From: Euwallacea fornicatus
Lineage: Eukaryota > Arthropoda > Insecta > Coleoptera > Curculionidae
Length of the DNA: 64,000 bases
Assembly: GCF_040115645.1 (NCBI RefSeq)
Contig: NC_089543.1
Coordinates: forward strand, 1,798,001 to 1,862,000
Direction of reading: 5' to 3'
Position 1 is the first letter of the stretch. Each line of letters opens with the position of its first letter. Both the position numbers and the translations under genes were made by a program. Of the stretch, positions 52,701 through 63,118 are shown one piece after another. The notes under the pieces are model-generated. The model saw only the letters and a program-made list of their open reading frames with translations, did not search any database and was not told the origin of the DNA.

Positions 52701-55700
52701 ACCTGTAATTTCTTTCATAGATATAAACACCGCTCTATATCTACGTTAGTATCAAAACCTAATACTACAATACCTACTTTACTTGATGTCGTTTTCAACA
52801 AATTATTTGCTTAACCGCGAAAAACGTATCTATTAATTAAAAACTATATCATATCTGAATGAAAACCTGGAATTCTAGCATCTTCCTTGTAGCTAAAGTT
52901 AACCGTTCGTGAAATTTACTCGTAAAAAATGTTGGGTATCTCATTAATGTTTTTTCAATTAATGTAATGACGTTCATGGGTGTTTTTTTTAGAAGATTTT
53001 ATTGCATACAAAATTAGCATAACTACGCAATCAGCCATCTCAGTATATATCGTGATTTTTCGTCACGGTGTCAGTTATGCTGTTAATCATCTGATTTCCC
53101 TGGAATATACCAACTTGTGTAAAATTATTTAGCTATTCAATAAAACCCCACATGTAGGGTGATTTAAAAAGAGAACATTTTAAGTCACCATATACTGCAT
53201 GTTTATTTTGAGTGACCACCCGTTACTTAGCTAGCACACGTCAAACTTTCAAGTGTTTAGGCAAAGTGCGTGTTCTCTCGGTCTTACACCTTCACTTTTC
53301 TGTAATGAGATGTAAAATGTAAGCATACCCCGTCAATATGCCATGATGAATTACACCTTCTAACGGAAAGTAAATATTAAATTGAAATTTGAATTCTAGA
53401 GCTTCCGAAGAACATCGTACATCACCGTTTGACATATTTTTCCGTCGCAGCCCTCTAAAAAGTGAGGATTTAAGGAATCAGTTCATCTATCCTTCTTTCT
53501 AAATGTGCTGATATGCAAATAGTTATTAATGAACTGTCTCCCCGGATCCAATAAATTCTTTCGATTTTACCAGAATGCCATTTATCATCCAAGTTTTTTG
53601 TTTTTTACCTCCAGCCCGATTTTGTCCAGTTTTCTAACTCAATGTAGATACGAGGGCGGATTTAGTATTTCATATAGCAATACGCGAAAGTCCTACTTTC
53701 AAAGTAGTTTGTCTGTGCTGTAAGTTCGTAAACACGTTTTGTATTTAGGTCATATTCAATTACTAAAAACGGGACAGAAGATACCAGCTGTTTGAGGCAC
53801 GTTGTACTAAACAAGCTTATTCAATATATCACAAAACATGTTATTTGGGAAAACGTGCCCAAAATGAAATTCGCTCGAATCAATTTCAATTATATTTGAG
53901 CAAGAATCAATATTGCGTTACACAGGAGCTTTGTTACCTAGGTCTTTAGTTGCCGCAGAATTATTAAACTTCTCCGATGTAAAGAGGGGATTGAACCCTA
54001 TACATTCTCCCCAGGGCACTCGTTATTTCAAGGAAGTATCATTTTGCACCCCGAGGAACAAATATTAATTTGACGTGTCCTTGAAACGAAAAGCTTTGAC
54101 TGAGGTGTCTTAAAGCTCAACTCGAGACCATAAAGCGGAAAAATACCTTCGGCTATAAAGTATCGTTAAAACGGTGAAGAATGTGACTGCAAAGCAAATT
54201 GAATAAAAGTATTTCGCTGGTTTTCGAAATATCTTTTGATCCTTTCTCGGATATAACATACAAATGGCTAAGAAAATCTTCACAATTCTCTATGGAAGTT
54301 GCAAAGGGATTGTGAATACTTCTTCCGTTTTCATCTAAATATGCGCGATATAATTGTGTTAAACGGCGACAAATGGATACCAGTTTAATGAAAGCAATTT
54401 GCCTTGAACATCTTTTTGATTACAGAGAGATGCGAATTACATAAAACCTTCTCAAATGAAATTCCAACGCTGATAATGCAAATAAGGAGAAACTATTTCC
54501 GAACTATAGGAAAACGACATCGGAAAAACAAAATTAAATTTAATCCTTAGAAATTTCTTCATAAAAATACCTGACACAAAAGAAAAATGCCTTTTTATTA
54601 AAAGTATTTAGTTCTATTAAAATTCTCGGCTGATTTATATATTTCAATAGAACAATTTCAAAAATATTTGAGATTTGTTTGCACTCTCGTCACATAATTG
54701 TCATCAAAATATCTTCATCTCGGTTCACAAATTGCACGATATGGACATCAGCTTGCTGCCAGCGACTACATAATAAAGGTCCTCCATGGGACACTTTGAT
54801 GGGTTACGCTTATCATAGCTGAAAATTACTATCTCTGCCTTCAGTCACAAATTTTGACTTTAAGTGTTCAACCGCATGTCTAGTTACGAACAAAGAAATT
54901 AAAAAACGGCATTTGCGTGGAAATAATAAAATGTTGCCAGACGAGCGACTTGAAAATTTAAAAAGAGCAGAAATTTAATACTTGTTCATAGTGAGGGTAA
55001 TTGCCTCACAACAATCAGAGTAAAATACATAGTTTTACAAAGATCACGTTGATCCATGACGATAGCTATATTAGAACAACGAATATTTTAGGTGCAATGT
55101 GAGTTGAAATGTAAGGGTGACTCGATAAGTAACGGATCGCATTTAAGGAATAAGATGAGTGACTTGGTAAGAAGACTAAAAATGTAATAGTCGAAATTAG
55201 TGGTCGAAAATGACAGTAATGAGCTTAGGAAAACTTGATTGATAATAAGTGAAATGTTGGTAATTCTTGCAAAAAAAATTCTGATATTGCGAAGAAAGAT
55301 TTTTTACTTGAAAAGTAGGTGCAAGTGAGGTAACAAAGCTTAACCACCAGAGAATAGAAACACCAGACACTAAATACTTTATTTGTGAAAATATTTTCTG
55401 AAAATGCAGAAATAGCAAAATTTTTTATTACAGATGTGGCAATTTTACTTGAAAATGTTACAAAATATTGAGCAGATCGTGGTTTAAAACATGACAAATA
55501 TTCTCAGTAAAAGGTCACTGCTTTATTACTTGAAAAATGAAGGTAATTCTGAATGCAGTAATCGCATTGGATGTCAAGATCTCTGATTGATTGAGTTATA
55601 ATTAAACGATACTGAAAAGTGAGGTGGGCGAGGTTAGATCAAGTTAAATGAGAGCTTTAATAATGAGAGTAATTCAGTCGGAAAAATTGCTCTTTGAAGC

Positions 55701-58700
55701 CTAGAAAAAATGTTGCTTTAGAAGTTGAATAGTGAGAGTGATTCTGAATACAAAAGCTGCAATTCCATATGGCAGTGTTTTCACTGCATTGAGATATAGG
55801 ATCTGAAAAGGGAAGTTATTCCTAGTTAGTTAAAAGTTTAAAAGGTTTATTAATTCCGAAAATTTCACAGTTTAGGAATTAAAAACTGACTGATATTTTA
55901 ACACAGATACTGTCTTCCAAGTTTAAAAGCAGGAACATTTCTGAATACAGAAGTTCGGATTACATATTGCATCATATCTAGTTGACTGTTTTATAATTAC
56001 AAAATCTCATAAATGAAGAAATATTTAAAAGAAATTTTGTAGGTAAATTGCTGAAATGAGCTGCATTAAAACCAAATCTGGAAGAATAGACTCTGATAAA
56101 CTAATGAACAAGGCCTTTCCACGATATTCAGTCAATACTCTATCGGTACGCTAGATTAATTGGTACCCATCCGTGTGTTAAATTGGCTTTAAGGTGGTTA
56201 GCGATCGATATCTAAATTAAACGATTTTATTCATGAAGGGATATTCCCGGGCGGGTTTTTGTTAATACGAAGACAATTCAAAAGTCCCAAAGATATTTAC
56301 TTAAAAATTTCATCAGATGAGGCGCAGACAGATTGCGAATCCTTTCGGGGTTCCTGTGTTTCAGCGATATTTAGGTCATTCCATTGTTCATACTCCTACA
56401 TTTCATTATACTAAATGCTAAAATTGGGTCTCCACGGAGCAATTTTAGATATTGTAATTAAGTTTTATGGGAAATATCTACATTCGAGAAATTAACTTTC
56501 ATCTATTCTTATGAAATTATTAGTCTTCATTTCATGGTTTATTTCACCTCATGGCACAGTTTGACTTAGAAATGTTAAATTATAAAAAGGTCCTTTAAAA
56601 CTCTATGTACGAGTATATTGGTCACAACTATTTTTATGTTCCATAATGAAGTTGTCTTATAATAATTGTGGTTGTTAAAATCCTCCTGGAATGAAGTTTA
56701 AATGAAATGAAAGGGCAAAAGTTCGGTATAATTTCTATATGTAGGTGAATGTCGAAACATTGTGAAGTGGGATTTAAATTGAATCAAAACCAGAATTCAC
56801 TTTCTATTCAATTAAAACAAACACTTGTTCAGTCCTCTTGTCGACTCAAGTTCGGAACACAAAACGTAGGAGCAAAATACCTTTTCATTAAATATATACG
56901 AACTCGGAGCTGTAGCATTAAATAAAGTTGCAACATCTGAATCTGAATATTTCAAGGCTTAATTTGCTTTTAACTACAAATTTTTTGTAAGCTTTTAGGT
57001 GCTTCCGGACGTTTCACCTAATCAACATAATTTCTTACCTGAAAACCGTCCTGTAAAACGTAGCGGGTAAGGGCGTGGGTGTACCAGCACTACGATAATT
57101 ATGTCGAAAGTCATCGTCTATGTCCAAAACGTTAGCTAACAGACTTTTCGATGACCTTTCTTTCAGTTCAACATCCGGGAAATTTATTGTCTTTCTATCT
57201 GCTTGGACCGAAGACGGTCTTGGTGGGGGCGAATACGTCGAACTACCCTCCTCTTGTCCAGGCCTGTGCATCCTCAGGATTTTTGGAAGCCACGTGAGAA
57301 ATATCAGCCTTACCTGAAACCCATATAAACAACATTTTTAGTCACGAACATTAAAAAATAATCGATAAATGCATTCACTTCCTTGCATTTTTTTCTGAGC
57401 AATACTGCAATTCAAATAATCGCCCTCTAAACGATCCAGTTAGCATAAATCAGTTCGTGAGAAAAGCGACTTCAAAGGGGATTAAGTGTGGAATGGGATT
57501 GCTTAAAAGTTGGTCTAATTTTTTAGTTAACTGATTTTATATTGGCATTGTCTTATAATCAATTTCCTTTAATTGCGGAAGATTAAATTGATCCGGCTCA
57601 GCTGAACGTTGCGCTTCTCAGTGTTCTAGAAGGGTTTAGAACTGTGAAATATTATTCTTGGAATGGAAAAAATTAATAGTTCTTACGCTGCGCGCTCTGT
57701 ATACATTTTAATTATACGAAGCGAGGAACGCATTCAAAAAATGAGGGTCGCCCATTTTTAAAGGTTTCTAAGCTTTTGTTAGGAAAATTCTAATTATTTA
57801 ATTTCGCTCGAAAACTTCCAGGTTACGAGGGCTTTATCTCGCTTAATTAAAATTTATTAATATTCGATTAACTAAAATTAGGAAAAATGGTTGCTGATAA
57901 ACTGAAATAATGTTCCCATAAAAAGTATAAATTGATGTAAATCGCTGTTGTATTAATGATTTATCAATAATTTGGAGAAGTTAAAAATCTAAATGCTAAA
58001 AGCATTCCCGGTTCAGAGAGTGTTTGCTAAATTAACGGCAGTGATTCGTTTTTGACTAAGTGAACAAAAAAAAATAGAAAAATAAACGCATACCTACACT
58101 GAAATTAGTTTGAAACTTATTTCACTCGAACATAAATTACTATTGACAGTGCGACGAGAAAAACGCATCAACCCTCAATATCATCCCCCATTTCGCTGAA
58201 GGATTTCCCGGCCTTTATCAATTTTAATGCAGCAATACCTAGAATTTGAATTTATGCTGACTGATTCATAAATGGGGTGGCTGCAAATAGATGATTTTAA
58301 TCCATATCGATAGATATCAAATATTTCAGTTGCCATGAGGATTAATAACCAAGTTGGGTTCTTCATATATAGGTAGTAATCTTCGGGATAGTTTGAACGA
58401 TATAAACGTATCTGTATAATGCCAAGTGGAATAAATTCAATTGAATTAACGTACACATTTATGAAGAATCTCTAAACGCGTCAATTGAAGATTTGCAAAA
58501 AGACATCCTACGATATGAAAATATCAGTTCTATTTCGAACCTTCTTTGGATGACAGCTAGAACCTGTCAATTTTTAAACTAGAAGGATAGGCTTCTGATC
58601 TTATTTCAGGGTCATCTTATTCTCTATTAAAATCTTCGGAGTTACTGTAAAAATTGTCTGTAAATTTGACGAAAGTAAGGATCAATTTGCACTATTTCAT

Positions 58701-61700
58701 TGTTAATTTATTGAATTTGGTATTTTGCGCCTTTTTGTACTTTAACTTTTTTTCAGTTTCACGGGTATCGTAAGCCACTACAACTAAAAGTGCTCTATAA
58801 TGTTAAAAAAATAAAATGATTAGGGTATAATAATAATTTTTGACTGTACAAATGAAATATCTATCAAGTATGTTAACTGGTATTCCTGTAAAACCCGAGC
58901 AGGACTTTATCAAAAGTTCATAAACCACTCGTGGTTTTGAACCAAAAATAAAACAAAGATTTTTATCTCCTAAAAGAACCGTGTGAGGAACTTGGAATTG
59001 TTGGGAAAAAGTTTTAACTCATCTAGCCTACATGAACTTTCAGATTCCTCTTTCAACCGTGAATATGCATAGCTGAATAGATGGGTCACGTGAATCACCT
59101 TGAACTTCTGCCAACGGGAACCAGAACGTCGTTATCTTGCCCCTGAAGTTTTGACCTCACTACGGCAATCCGTAACTAAATATTAAAACTCGTAGATTTT
59201 TATTTAATTCGTGCCAGGGATGTTGGGAAATCAATACTCCGTGTAAGGTCCGATTTCGAGTTCAAAAGGCGCCTCAAAATGTCCAATCTCTTCAAAGCCA
59301 CCATCGAGAAACAACCGAATATAATGTTGGGGAGCCTTATTCCGGAGAGTTAAACTGTTAAACTGAAATCCTTCTTTATTGGTACAACACAACCCCTATA
59401 ATAACGGATCAAAGCCATCAAAATTTGATCTAAAAGGAGATTTAAGGCTTTGGTCTCTTGAACTAACGCGTGCCAGTGGAGTTTGTATACATATATAAAC
59501 TTAGAACTTTAGGGTCTGTCAATTTTAGATCAATTATATTGAAAATTAGTTTCAGAACGTAATATTTTATTTTTCTAGGTTGTGGTATAAACTTTCTCGA
59601 AGTTCTTGCTTGCTTACTTGAAATTTTGGAGTGAAATTAAGGTCTAGTTGATGTCAAGTAAACTCTACTCAAAAGTTAACTTTAAACCCGTAGTGTTTTA
59701 CTTCTTAGTACACTGCTTCTTTACAGTCGCATACCTACATGAAATAAATATTTTCTTTTGTTCCCCCAGATTAACTTCGATCGGCTTTTAGGCTTTCTTT
59801 TGGATAATAAGCCCAAGAATCGGATATAATTTCAAGTATCTGAGGATCTTGCTGAAAGAATAAGAACATCGTTTTTATTTCCGCCCTTTCAGGGTTTCTT
59901 GCTAAATCTAAATTGTTTCCGTCCAAGTTGAGTAGACTTCTTTTAAGTAAATTCGTATATTTTTTTATTAAGGTTCTCAGAAAAATACACAAGAAAGGAA
60001 CTATTAGACAAAGTACTTACCCATGGTGACATGATGTGAGTATCGGCATTTCGATGGTGGTAATTTAAAATGAGAATTGTGGATACTACCGACGAAGCGA
60101 CCATAAACATGATGCAATTGAAATATGTTCCTAATAGTGGTACGGCCTCAGAGGTGGCCGGCATAGTCTCGGCCACCATATTCAAAAACACCGTCAGAGA
60201 CAGTAGAATGGTAACCCCGAGGGAGAGTTTCTCTCCCGAATCTGGTGGAAGGGTGAACCCCAAAACGGCCATCGAAGCTATCAATACGCATGGCACGATG
60301 AGGTTGAAAAAGTAATATAAGGTTCGCCTCCGGATTATTATGACGAACGTAATATCGATGTAAGGCTCCGGGCAGCAGTTGTAATAAAGTTCGTTTCTTT
60401 TCCCTGGGACGCCTGTAAAAACAGAAATTAATTTATTAGCCGTGTTATTTCAAGAGCCTCATGAAAATTTAATAAAGAAATAAATCGTTACATTTCTTGG
60501 GGGTATTTTTCAGAAGGAAAAGCCATAAATAAGCTTCACGTGTGGCAACTGAAATATTTTGAATTCGCAAAAAGGTCTTTACAAATATTACCTTTTAGCG
60601 CGTCCAATGATTCTACATGCTTAAACATATTAAGTGCAAACTCCGCAAGGAAAAGATATATTCAATCAATGTTACAGAACACTAATTACCTAAATTTTAT
60701 AAAGGTCAAACCGCCATAGTTTAATTTTCAGGTATTTTGAGAATGAAATTATTAGCTTGATAATGTTTCTATAAATATAAACCTTAATTAGGGAGTTGTG
60801 ATTATATATTACCTATTAATTGAGTTATACCATGCCTTTAACCATAATATATTATATTTACTAAAAGACTGTATGGCATTATAAAACTGTTTACAAACTC
60901 CACCTCTCGATTTCTATACAACATAAATCGACTCATCAGAATGATTTATAATTAAAACGGCAGTTTTTATAGTAATTCTATTTATTCCTATGTAGTAGAA
61001 AAATTCTTTCAAAAGCATTATGAGCATGAATATTTTGTGAACATTGCAAAATACCCTTTGACTAAGTGAGGATTTTAGATGTACTAATAATATTGGAATA
61101 TTTTAATAGCTCTTCAAGTCTTTAATGCGAGCAAATAACAACTCTAATTGAATAGTTGTATGTGAAAGCTAAAAATTCACTAATGGAATCAGAATGTCCA
61201 TTTAAACTAAAAGATGTGTTTACAGGTGTAAGCCCTTACTTGTGAAACTTTTATTAATGTTAGCCTACTTCCAAAGTCACAAAATTAGTATAAGCAATTT
61301 TGAACATACGATTAGTACTTATAATAACACTTAGTGAAATTGCAGTTGAGTAGTTGTGTTAGTTCGGGTTTGAGTAGTAAATCACCTGTTAATTGCCCTA
61401 CACCTTTCATGCACAGTCCCTAATTTATCAAGAAACTGTATGGGATAACCAAATTATTCGAAGACACTCGATCTTGATTGATCTATAAATTGAATCAACA
61501 TTGCGGAATAGCATCTGTTTAATATGATCTGCTTCATGATGATTTCCATTTAAGTACTCATCTAATGGAAAACTGCGTAAGAAATGGCTCATTTGGGTCT
61601 CGAATCAGATGTGTGGTATGGCTACCACGAAACTATATAAGGCAATAAAAATGTTTAAAAACTCTCGCCCCTGTTCGCTTTATAAAATGAATTGACTTTA

Positions 61701-63118
61701 ACCAAATGAGGTCTACATGATGGTTTCTACTCGAATAGTTCCATCATTATATTAAATATTTCGGACGCTTGATTGAAATTGGTGAGAACTACTCAGCTTT
61801 CTAAACGACACCTGTTAAGTGGGTAAAAAAAGGCAAAGAAGAGCCTTCTGCGACAGCACTTAAGAAACCTCTTTTAATTATTTAAAAAGCTCCATTGTTT
61901 CTTCTTCGTGAAACGACCTATGCTTTTTAGACAAAAATTACCTCCCTCCCATAGCAATCAATCACCTGGGAGGACCTATTTATTTAAACTGGATGCGGTG
62001 GGTTTATTAAAAAGAACGAGGCTAAAAATGCATTTTATAATAATTGAACTGGGACCATGACCATTATTTTCACATCTCAATAAATTGAATTATTGTTAAA
62101 AAGTGCACTCTATGAAATTGGAGTTTTGAATTATATATTACATATGCCATGATTCTTTATATATTCAAATAGAATAGTTCTCGTCAAATGAAGTGTGTTT
62201 ACCTATTAAATCCCATTCGCCATTAGTAATGAAATTGCTAATATCTCCTCCGTTGTCGTCTTGCAGCTGAAGATCTAACTGCAATAAGATTCGAAATTAG
62301 TAAACATCGAATCTCTTTAATTAGTTTGAGCTGTAATGTATTTAATCGTTTAAATGCTAAGAAAATGAAATTGACAGAAACGCAAATGTAATTAAAATGG
62401 ATCTAAATAATCGTCTTTTTACCTTAATGAAAATATAATTGAAAAACCTTTGAAGCATTCAATAGTTTCGATTGACTTAAGAAAGGTTAGCAAAATAATT
62501 TCGAGGCTTTGATATTATTAAGTTGAAAATAGATATTTCAAACACAAGACTGCACTGGCGATACTCTTTTTTTAAATAAAGGGAAAATGAGTCCAATAAA
62601 CTTCCAAAAGTTATCCAGAAGTTACTAGAGTGTAAAAATTTCAATACTGGTTCAACTTGTGACCTTTTAATATCGCTTAAATTTCTTTCAGATAATTCGT
62701 TCTTCGTCGACGTGTCTTCCAGCTTCTTTCTTCATCCTTTCATTAGCACGTTCAAACTCAAAAGCTATAACTCTCTAAGCTACGCTTAAAAGAAAATTTT
62801 GCCAACTTAAAGGTAGCTAACTGAAACTCGCTTTCTAGTTTCAGCAAATGACAGGTAAATAATCTATGTAAATTTAATTTCGTTAACTTTCCACTTCAGC
62901 TTCGGTGGTAAAACAAACTAAAGTAAATTCTACTTACTTGTAAGCCATCATAAGTCCAACTTCCAAATTTCATTTCGCATTTTTGATCGTCGAAAGGAAA
63001 CCAGGTGATATCGATTTTACATGTGCTTTTAAATATTCCCGGAGGCAAATAGAAACAACTGCCGTTATTGCGGACTACGACGTTGGTCGGGTAAGTCCCG
63101 TCGAAACCCTCGTCAGCA
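43445..63118 (-). CDS. nAChRalpha6: nicotinic acetylcholine receptor alpha6-type subunit, 3' five coding exons (partial)
   Basis: Encodes an alpha7-like insect nAChR subunit, a cation channel subunit of neurons and the known spinosyn target. The five exons in the window join in frame to 402 residues plus stop. The first 90-100 residues, including signal peptide and loop D, must lie past base 64000. Visible in order: start of the loop E/Cys-loop region; Cys-loop with 13 intervening residues (C..KIDITWFPFDDQK..C); loop C with vicinal cysteines (YYNCCPEP), the alpha hallmark; TM1-TM3; and the cytoplasmic block DVELKERSSKSLLANVLDID, which I recall as specific to alpha6 among insect subunits. The MA helix, TM4 and tail SAPHIIVS follow. 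All splice sites are GT/AG with matching phases. alpha7 or alpha5 are less likely because of that cytoplasmic block. Confidence 0.92.
44020..44905. mobile_element. TIR transposon remnant with arms of about 240 bp (copy 1)
   Basis: The left arm (about 44020-44270) and right arm (about 44650-44905) are inverted copies. GGAAATATTTTTCATCAAAA matches GGAAATATTTTTCACGAACA. Further inside, GTAGATAAATGCACTT matches ATAGATAAATGTACTC, and ATTATGGCATTTATGAATTA matches ATTATGACATTTTTGAATTA. A CAGGGTTAC/GTAACTCTG pair lies inside the arms. The centre holds a decayed transposase (44331-44560). A second copy is at about 51860-52262. Confidence 0.65.
44331..44560 (+). pseudogene. decayed DDE/D transposase C-terminal fragment
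   Basis: Plus-strand reading gives WPDMVSMDFIDWII, a worn form of the WPxRSPDLTPxDFF block that carries the last catalytic Asp of Tc1/mariner-like transposases. After a stop and a frameshift it continues KSNDIE, stop, LKNKITQEAQQIPTQMIREI, then FKEFEFRLAHPQETNAAELP. Such a tail (EFEFRL..C..TNGxxxEHL) is common in insect transposases of this kind. At least two stops and one frameshift make it non-functional. Confidence 0.7.
45492..45899 (-). CDS. unrecognised 135-codon frame inside the alpha6 intron
   Basis: A single open frame with an ATG, basic N-terminal half and a segment EFAAKVPNAKFSVTFHDCQF that looks protein-like. I recognise no family. An overlapping plus-strand frame of 116 codons (45564-45914) is also open, so the region may simply be poor in stop codons or be an old coding mobile-element fragment. 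No splice or promoter evidence was found. Treat as a candidate only. Confidence 0.15.
   Translation of the reverse strand: MHNRTALNNVTTHGKIHSLQKLRQQCAGCVKSYDKSKIQCKFKKSNHQIIFNPNTIFMYGISMDNYLYSFYTYTKIEFAAKVPNAKFSVTFHDCQFIGMDNPTKTYNKFKVQLLFRMPEWKTSGILIQDPQYLST
47830..48744. mobile_element. 915 bp palindromic element with arms of about 330 bp
   Basis: CAGGGTCCTGCAATAGTAC occurs at the left end and, exactly reverse-complemented, at the right end, with TA flanking both. Imperfect homology continues inwards for about 330 bp: AAAGTTAACATTTTGTTTCT versus AAAGTTAACAATTTTTTTTT, CAGAGCACATAAAGGAGTA versus CCAGCACATAAAGACGTA, and TCCGAGTTATTCGRA in both. No coding frame is evident. Same layout as 8162-9253 but without close sequence identity. 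Confidence 0.72.
51860..52262. mobile_element. TIR transposon remnant (copy 2, internally deleted)
   Basis: Collinear with copy 1 near 44020-44905. It has CAGGGTTACCATGTAGTGG then ATAAATGTACTTTTTAATTT at 51923 onwards, a transposase block at 52050-52142, and then, directly, the outer right-arm sequence (GCGTTCCAGCATTTTGATGA, AAAATATTTTCTTCAATTTT). The transposase C-terminus and inner right arm of copy 1 are missing, implying a deletion. Confidence 0.6.
52050..52142 (+). pseudogene. DDE/D transposase fragment with intact catalytic-block motif
   Basis: Reads RWIRLRGQLKWPARSPDLTP then IDFFMRLFETLH in one frame with no stop. WPARSPDLTPIDFF is the typical block around the third catalytic acidic residue of mariner/Tc1-like transposases in insects. 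It is cut off by the transposon's right arm, so this is a relic. Confidence 0.72.
52328..52760 (+). mobile_element. probable solo LTR of a retrotransposon
   Basis: A segment distinctly richer in G+C than its surroundings. It has LTR-like order: a TATA-type box (TTTTTATATTAAAG, 52554-52567), about 100 bases of pyrimidine-rich sequence, then TTTAATAAACTCAC with AATAAA at 52670-52675. A TGTTAGGTGATACACG start at 52330 is a candidate 5' end. The 3' end and target duplication could not be fixed, and no internal gag/pol sequence is next to it. Confidence 0.4.
54950..56050. repeat. degenerate tandem repeat array, period about 190 bp
   Basis: A motif resembling ACTTGAAAARTGAGGGTAAT followed by TCTGAATRCAGWAATTGC recurs near 54975, 55254, 55535, 55723 and 55919. 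The last three are 188 and 196 bases apart. Divergence between units is high. It may be a decayed satellite block or an old mobile element. Confidence 0.4.
57039..57313 (-). CDS. nAChRalpha6: nAChR alpha6 exon: cytoplasmic loop
   Basis: Starts VRLIFLTWLPKILRMHRPGQ directly after TM3, continues through a Pro/Ser-rich spacer to DVELKERSSKSLLANVLDID and DDFRHNYRSAGT, and ends FYRTVF plus AG of a split Arg codon. Acceptor TTTCAG, donor GTAAGA. The Ser/Pro spacer is the variable part. The ELKERSSKSLL block is strongly conserved in insect alpha6. Confidence 0.92.
57314..60020 (-). other. alpha6 intron (2.7 kb)
   Basis: Between the TM3 exon and the cytoplasmic-loop exon. Inspected for a duplicated exon and none found. 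No mobile-element ends recognised. Confidence 0.65.
60021..60412 (-). CDS. nAChRalpha6: nAChR alpha6 exon: loop C, TM1, TM2 and TM3
   Basis: A single 392-base exon. Begins VPGKRNELYYNCCPEPYIDI, then RRRTLYYFFNLIVPCVLIAS (TM1), GFTLPPDSGEKLSLG (TM1-TM2 turn with the cation-selectivity Glu), VTILLSLTVFLNMVAE (TM2) and VPLLGTYFNCIMFMVASSVV (TM3), ending ADTHIMSPW at a GTAAGT donor. In Drosophila alpha6 the TM2 part is encoded by alternative exons. Here it is fused with its neighbours. The Gly of LLGTYF (GGA, 60129-60131) is, I believe, the residue changed in spinosad-resistant thrips (G275E). Confidence 0.94.
60413..62202 (-). other. alpha6 intron (1.8 kb)
   Basis: Between the EWDLI exon and the TM1-TM3 exon. 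Checked for an alternative TM2 exon (GEKLxLG-type sequence on the minus strand) and none was seen. Otherwise AT-rich and featureless. Confidence 0.65.
62203..62278 (-). CDS. nAChRalpha6: nAChR alpha6 exon: loop B to loop C linker
   Basis: A 76-base exon: LDLQLQDDNGGDISNFITNG, then EWDLI and one base of a split Gly codon. Acceptor TTGCAG, donor GTAAAC. Identified by frame continuity with the flanking exons and the EWDL block that precedes loop C. Confidence 0.92.
62279..62937 (-). other. alpha6 intron (659 bp)
   Basis: Between the Cys-loop exon and the EWDLI exon. Nothing recognisable inside. Confidence 0.7.
62938..63118 (-). CDS. nAChRalpha6: nAChR alpha6 exon: loop E and Cys-loop
   Basis: Starts one base into a split codon, then ADEGFDGTYPTNVVVRNNGS, CFYLPPGIFKSTC and KIDITWFPFDDQKC, ending at FGSWTYDGLQ. 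Acceptor TTTCAG, donor GTAAGT. The NGS sequon at 63058-63066 sits just before the loop E block. In Drosophila and moths the matching Asn is, as I recall, altered by A-to-I RNA editing. The codon here is AAC, which editing would turn into a Ser codon. Confidence 0.92.

Larger units (their letters stand above)
43731..57038 (-). other. alpha6 last intron (13.3 kb)
   Basis: A very long intron between the cytoplasmic-loop exon and the TM4 exon. It contains most of the mobile-element remains in the window, listed separately. Remaining sequence is AT-rich. Frames at 45147-45401, 45492-45899, 45564-45914 and 47120-47518 are unusually long for this composition but match no family I know. Confidence 0.7.

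Noticed and set aside
57314..62202. Possible alternative TM2 exon of alpha6
   Set aside because: Specifically looked for on the minus strand; no second GEKLSLG-like or VTILLS-like sequence was seen by eye.
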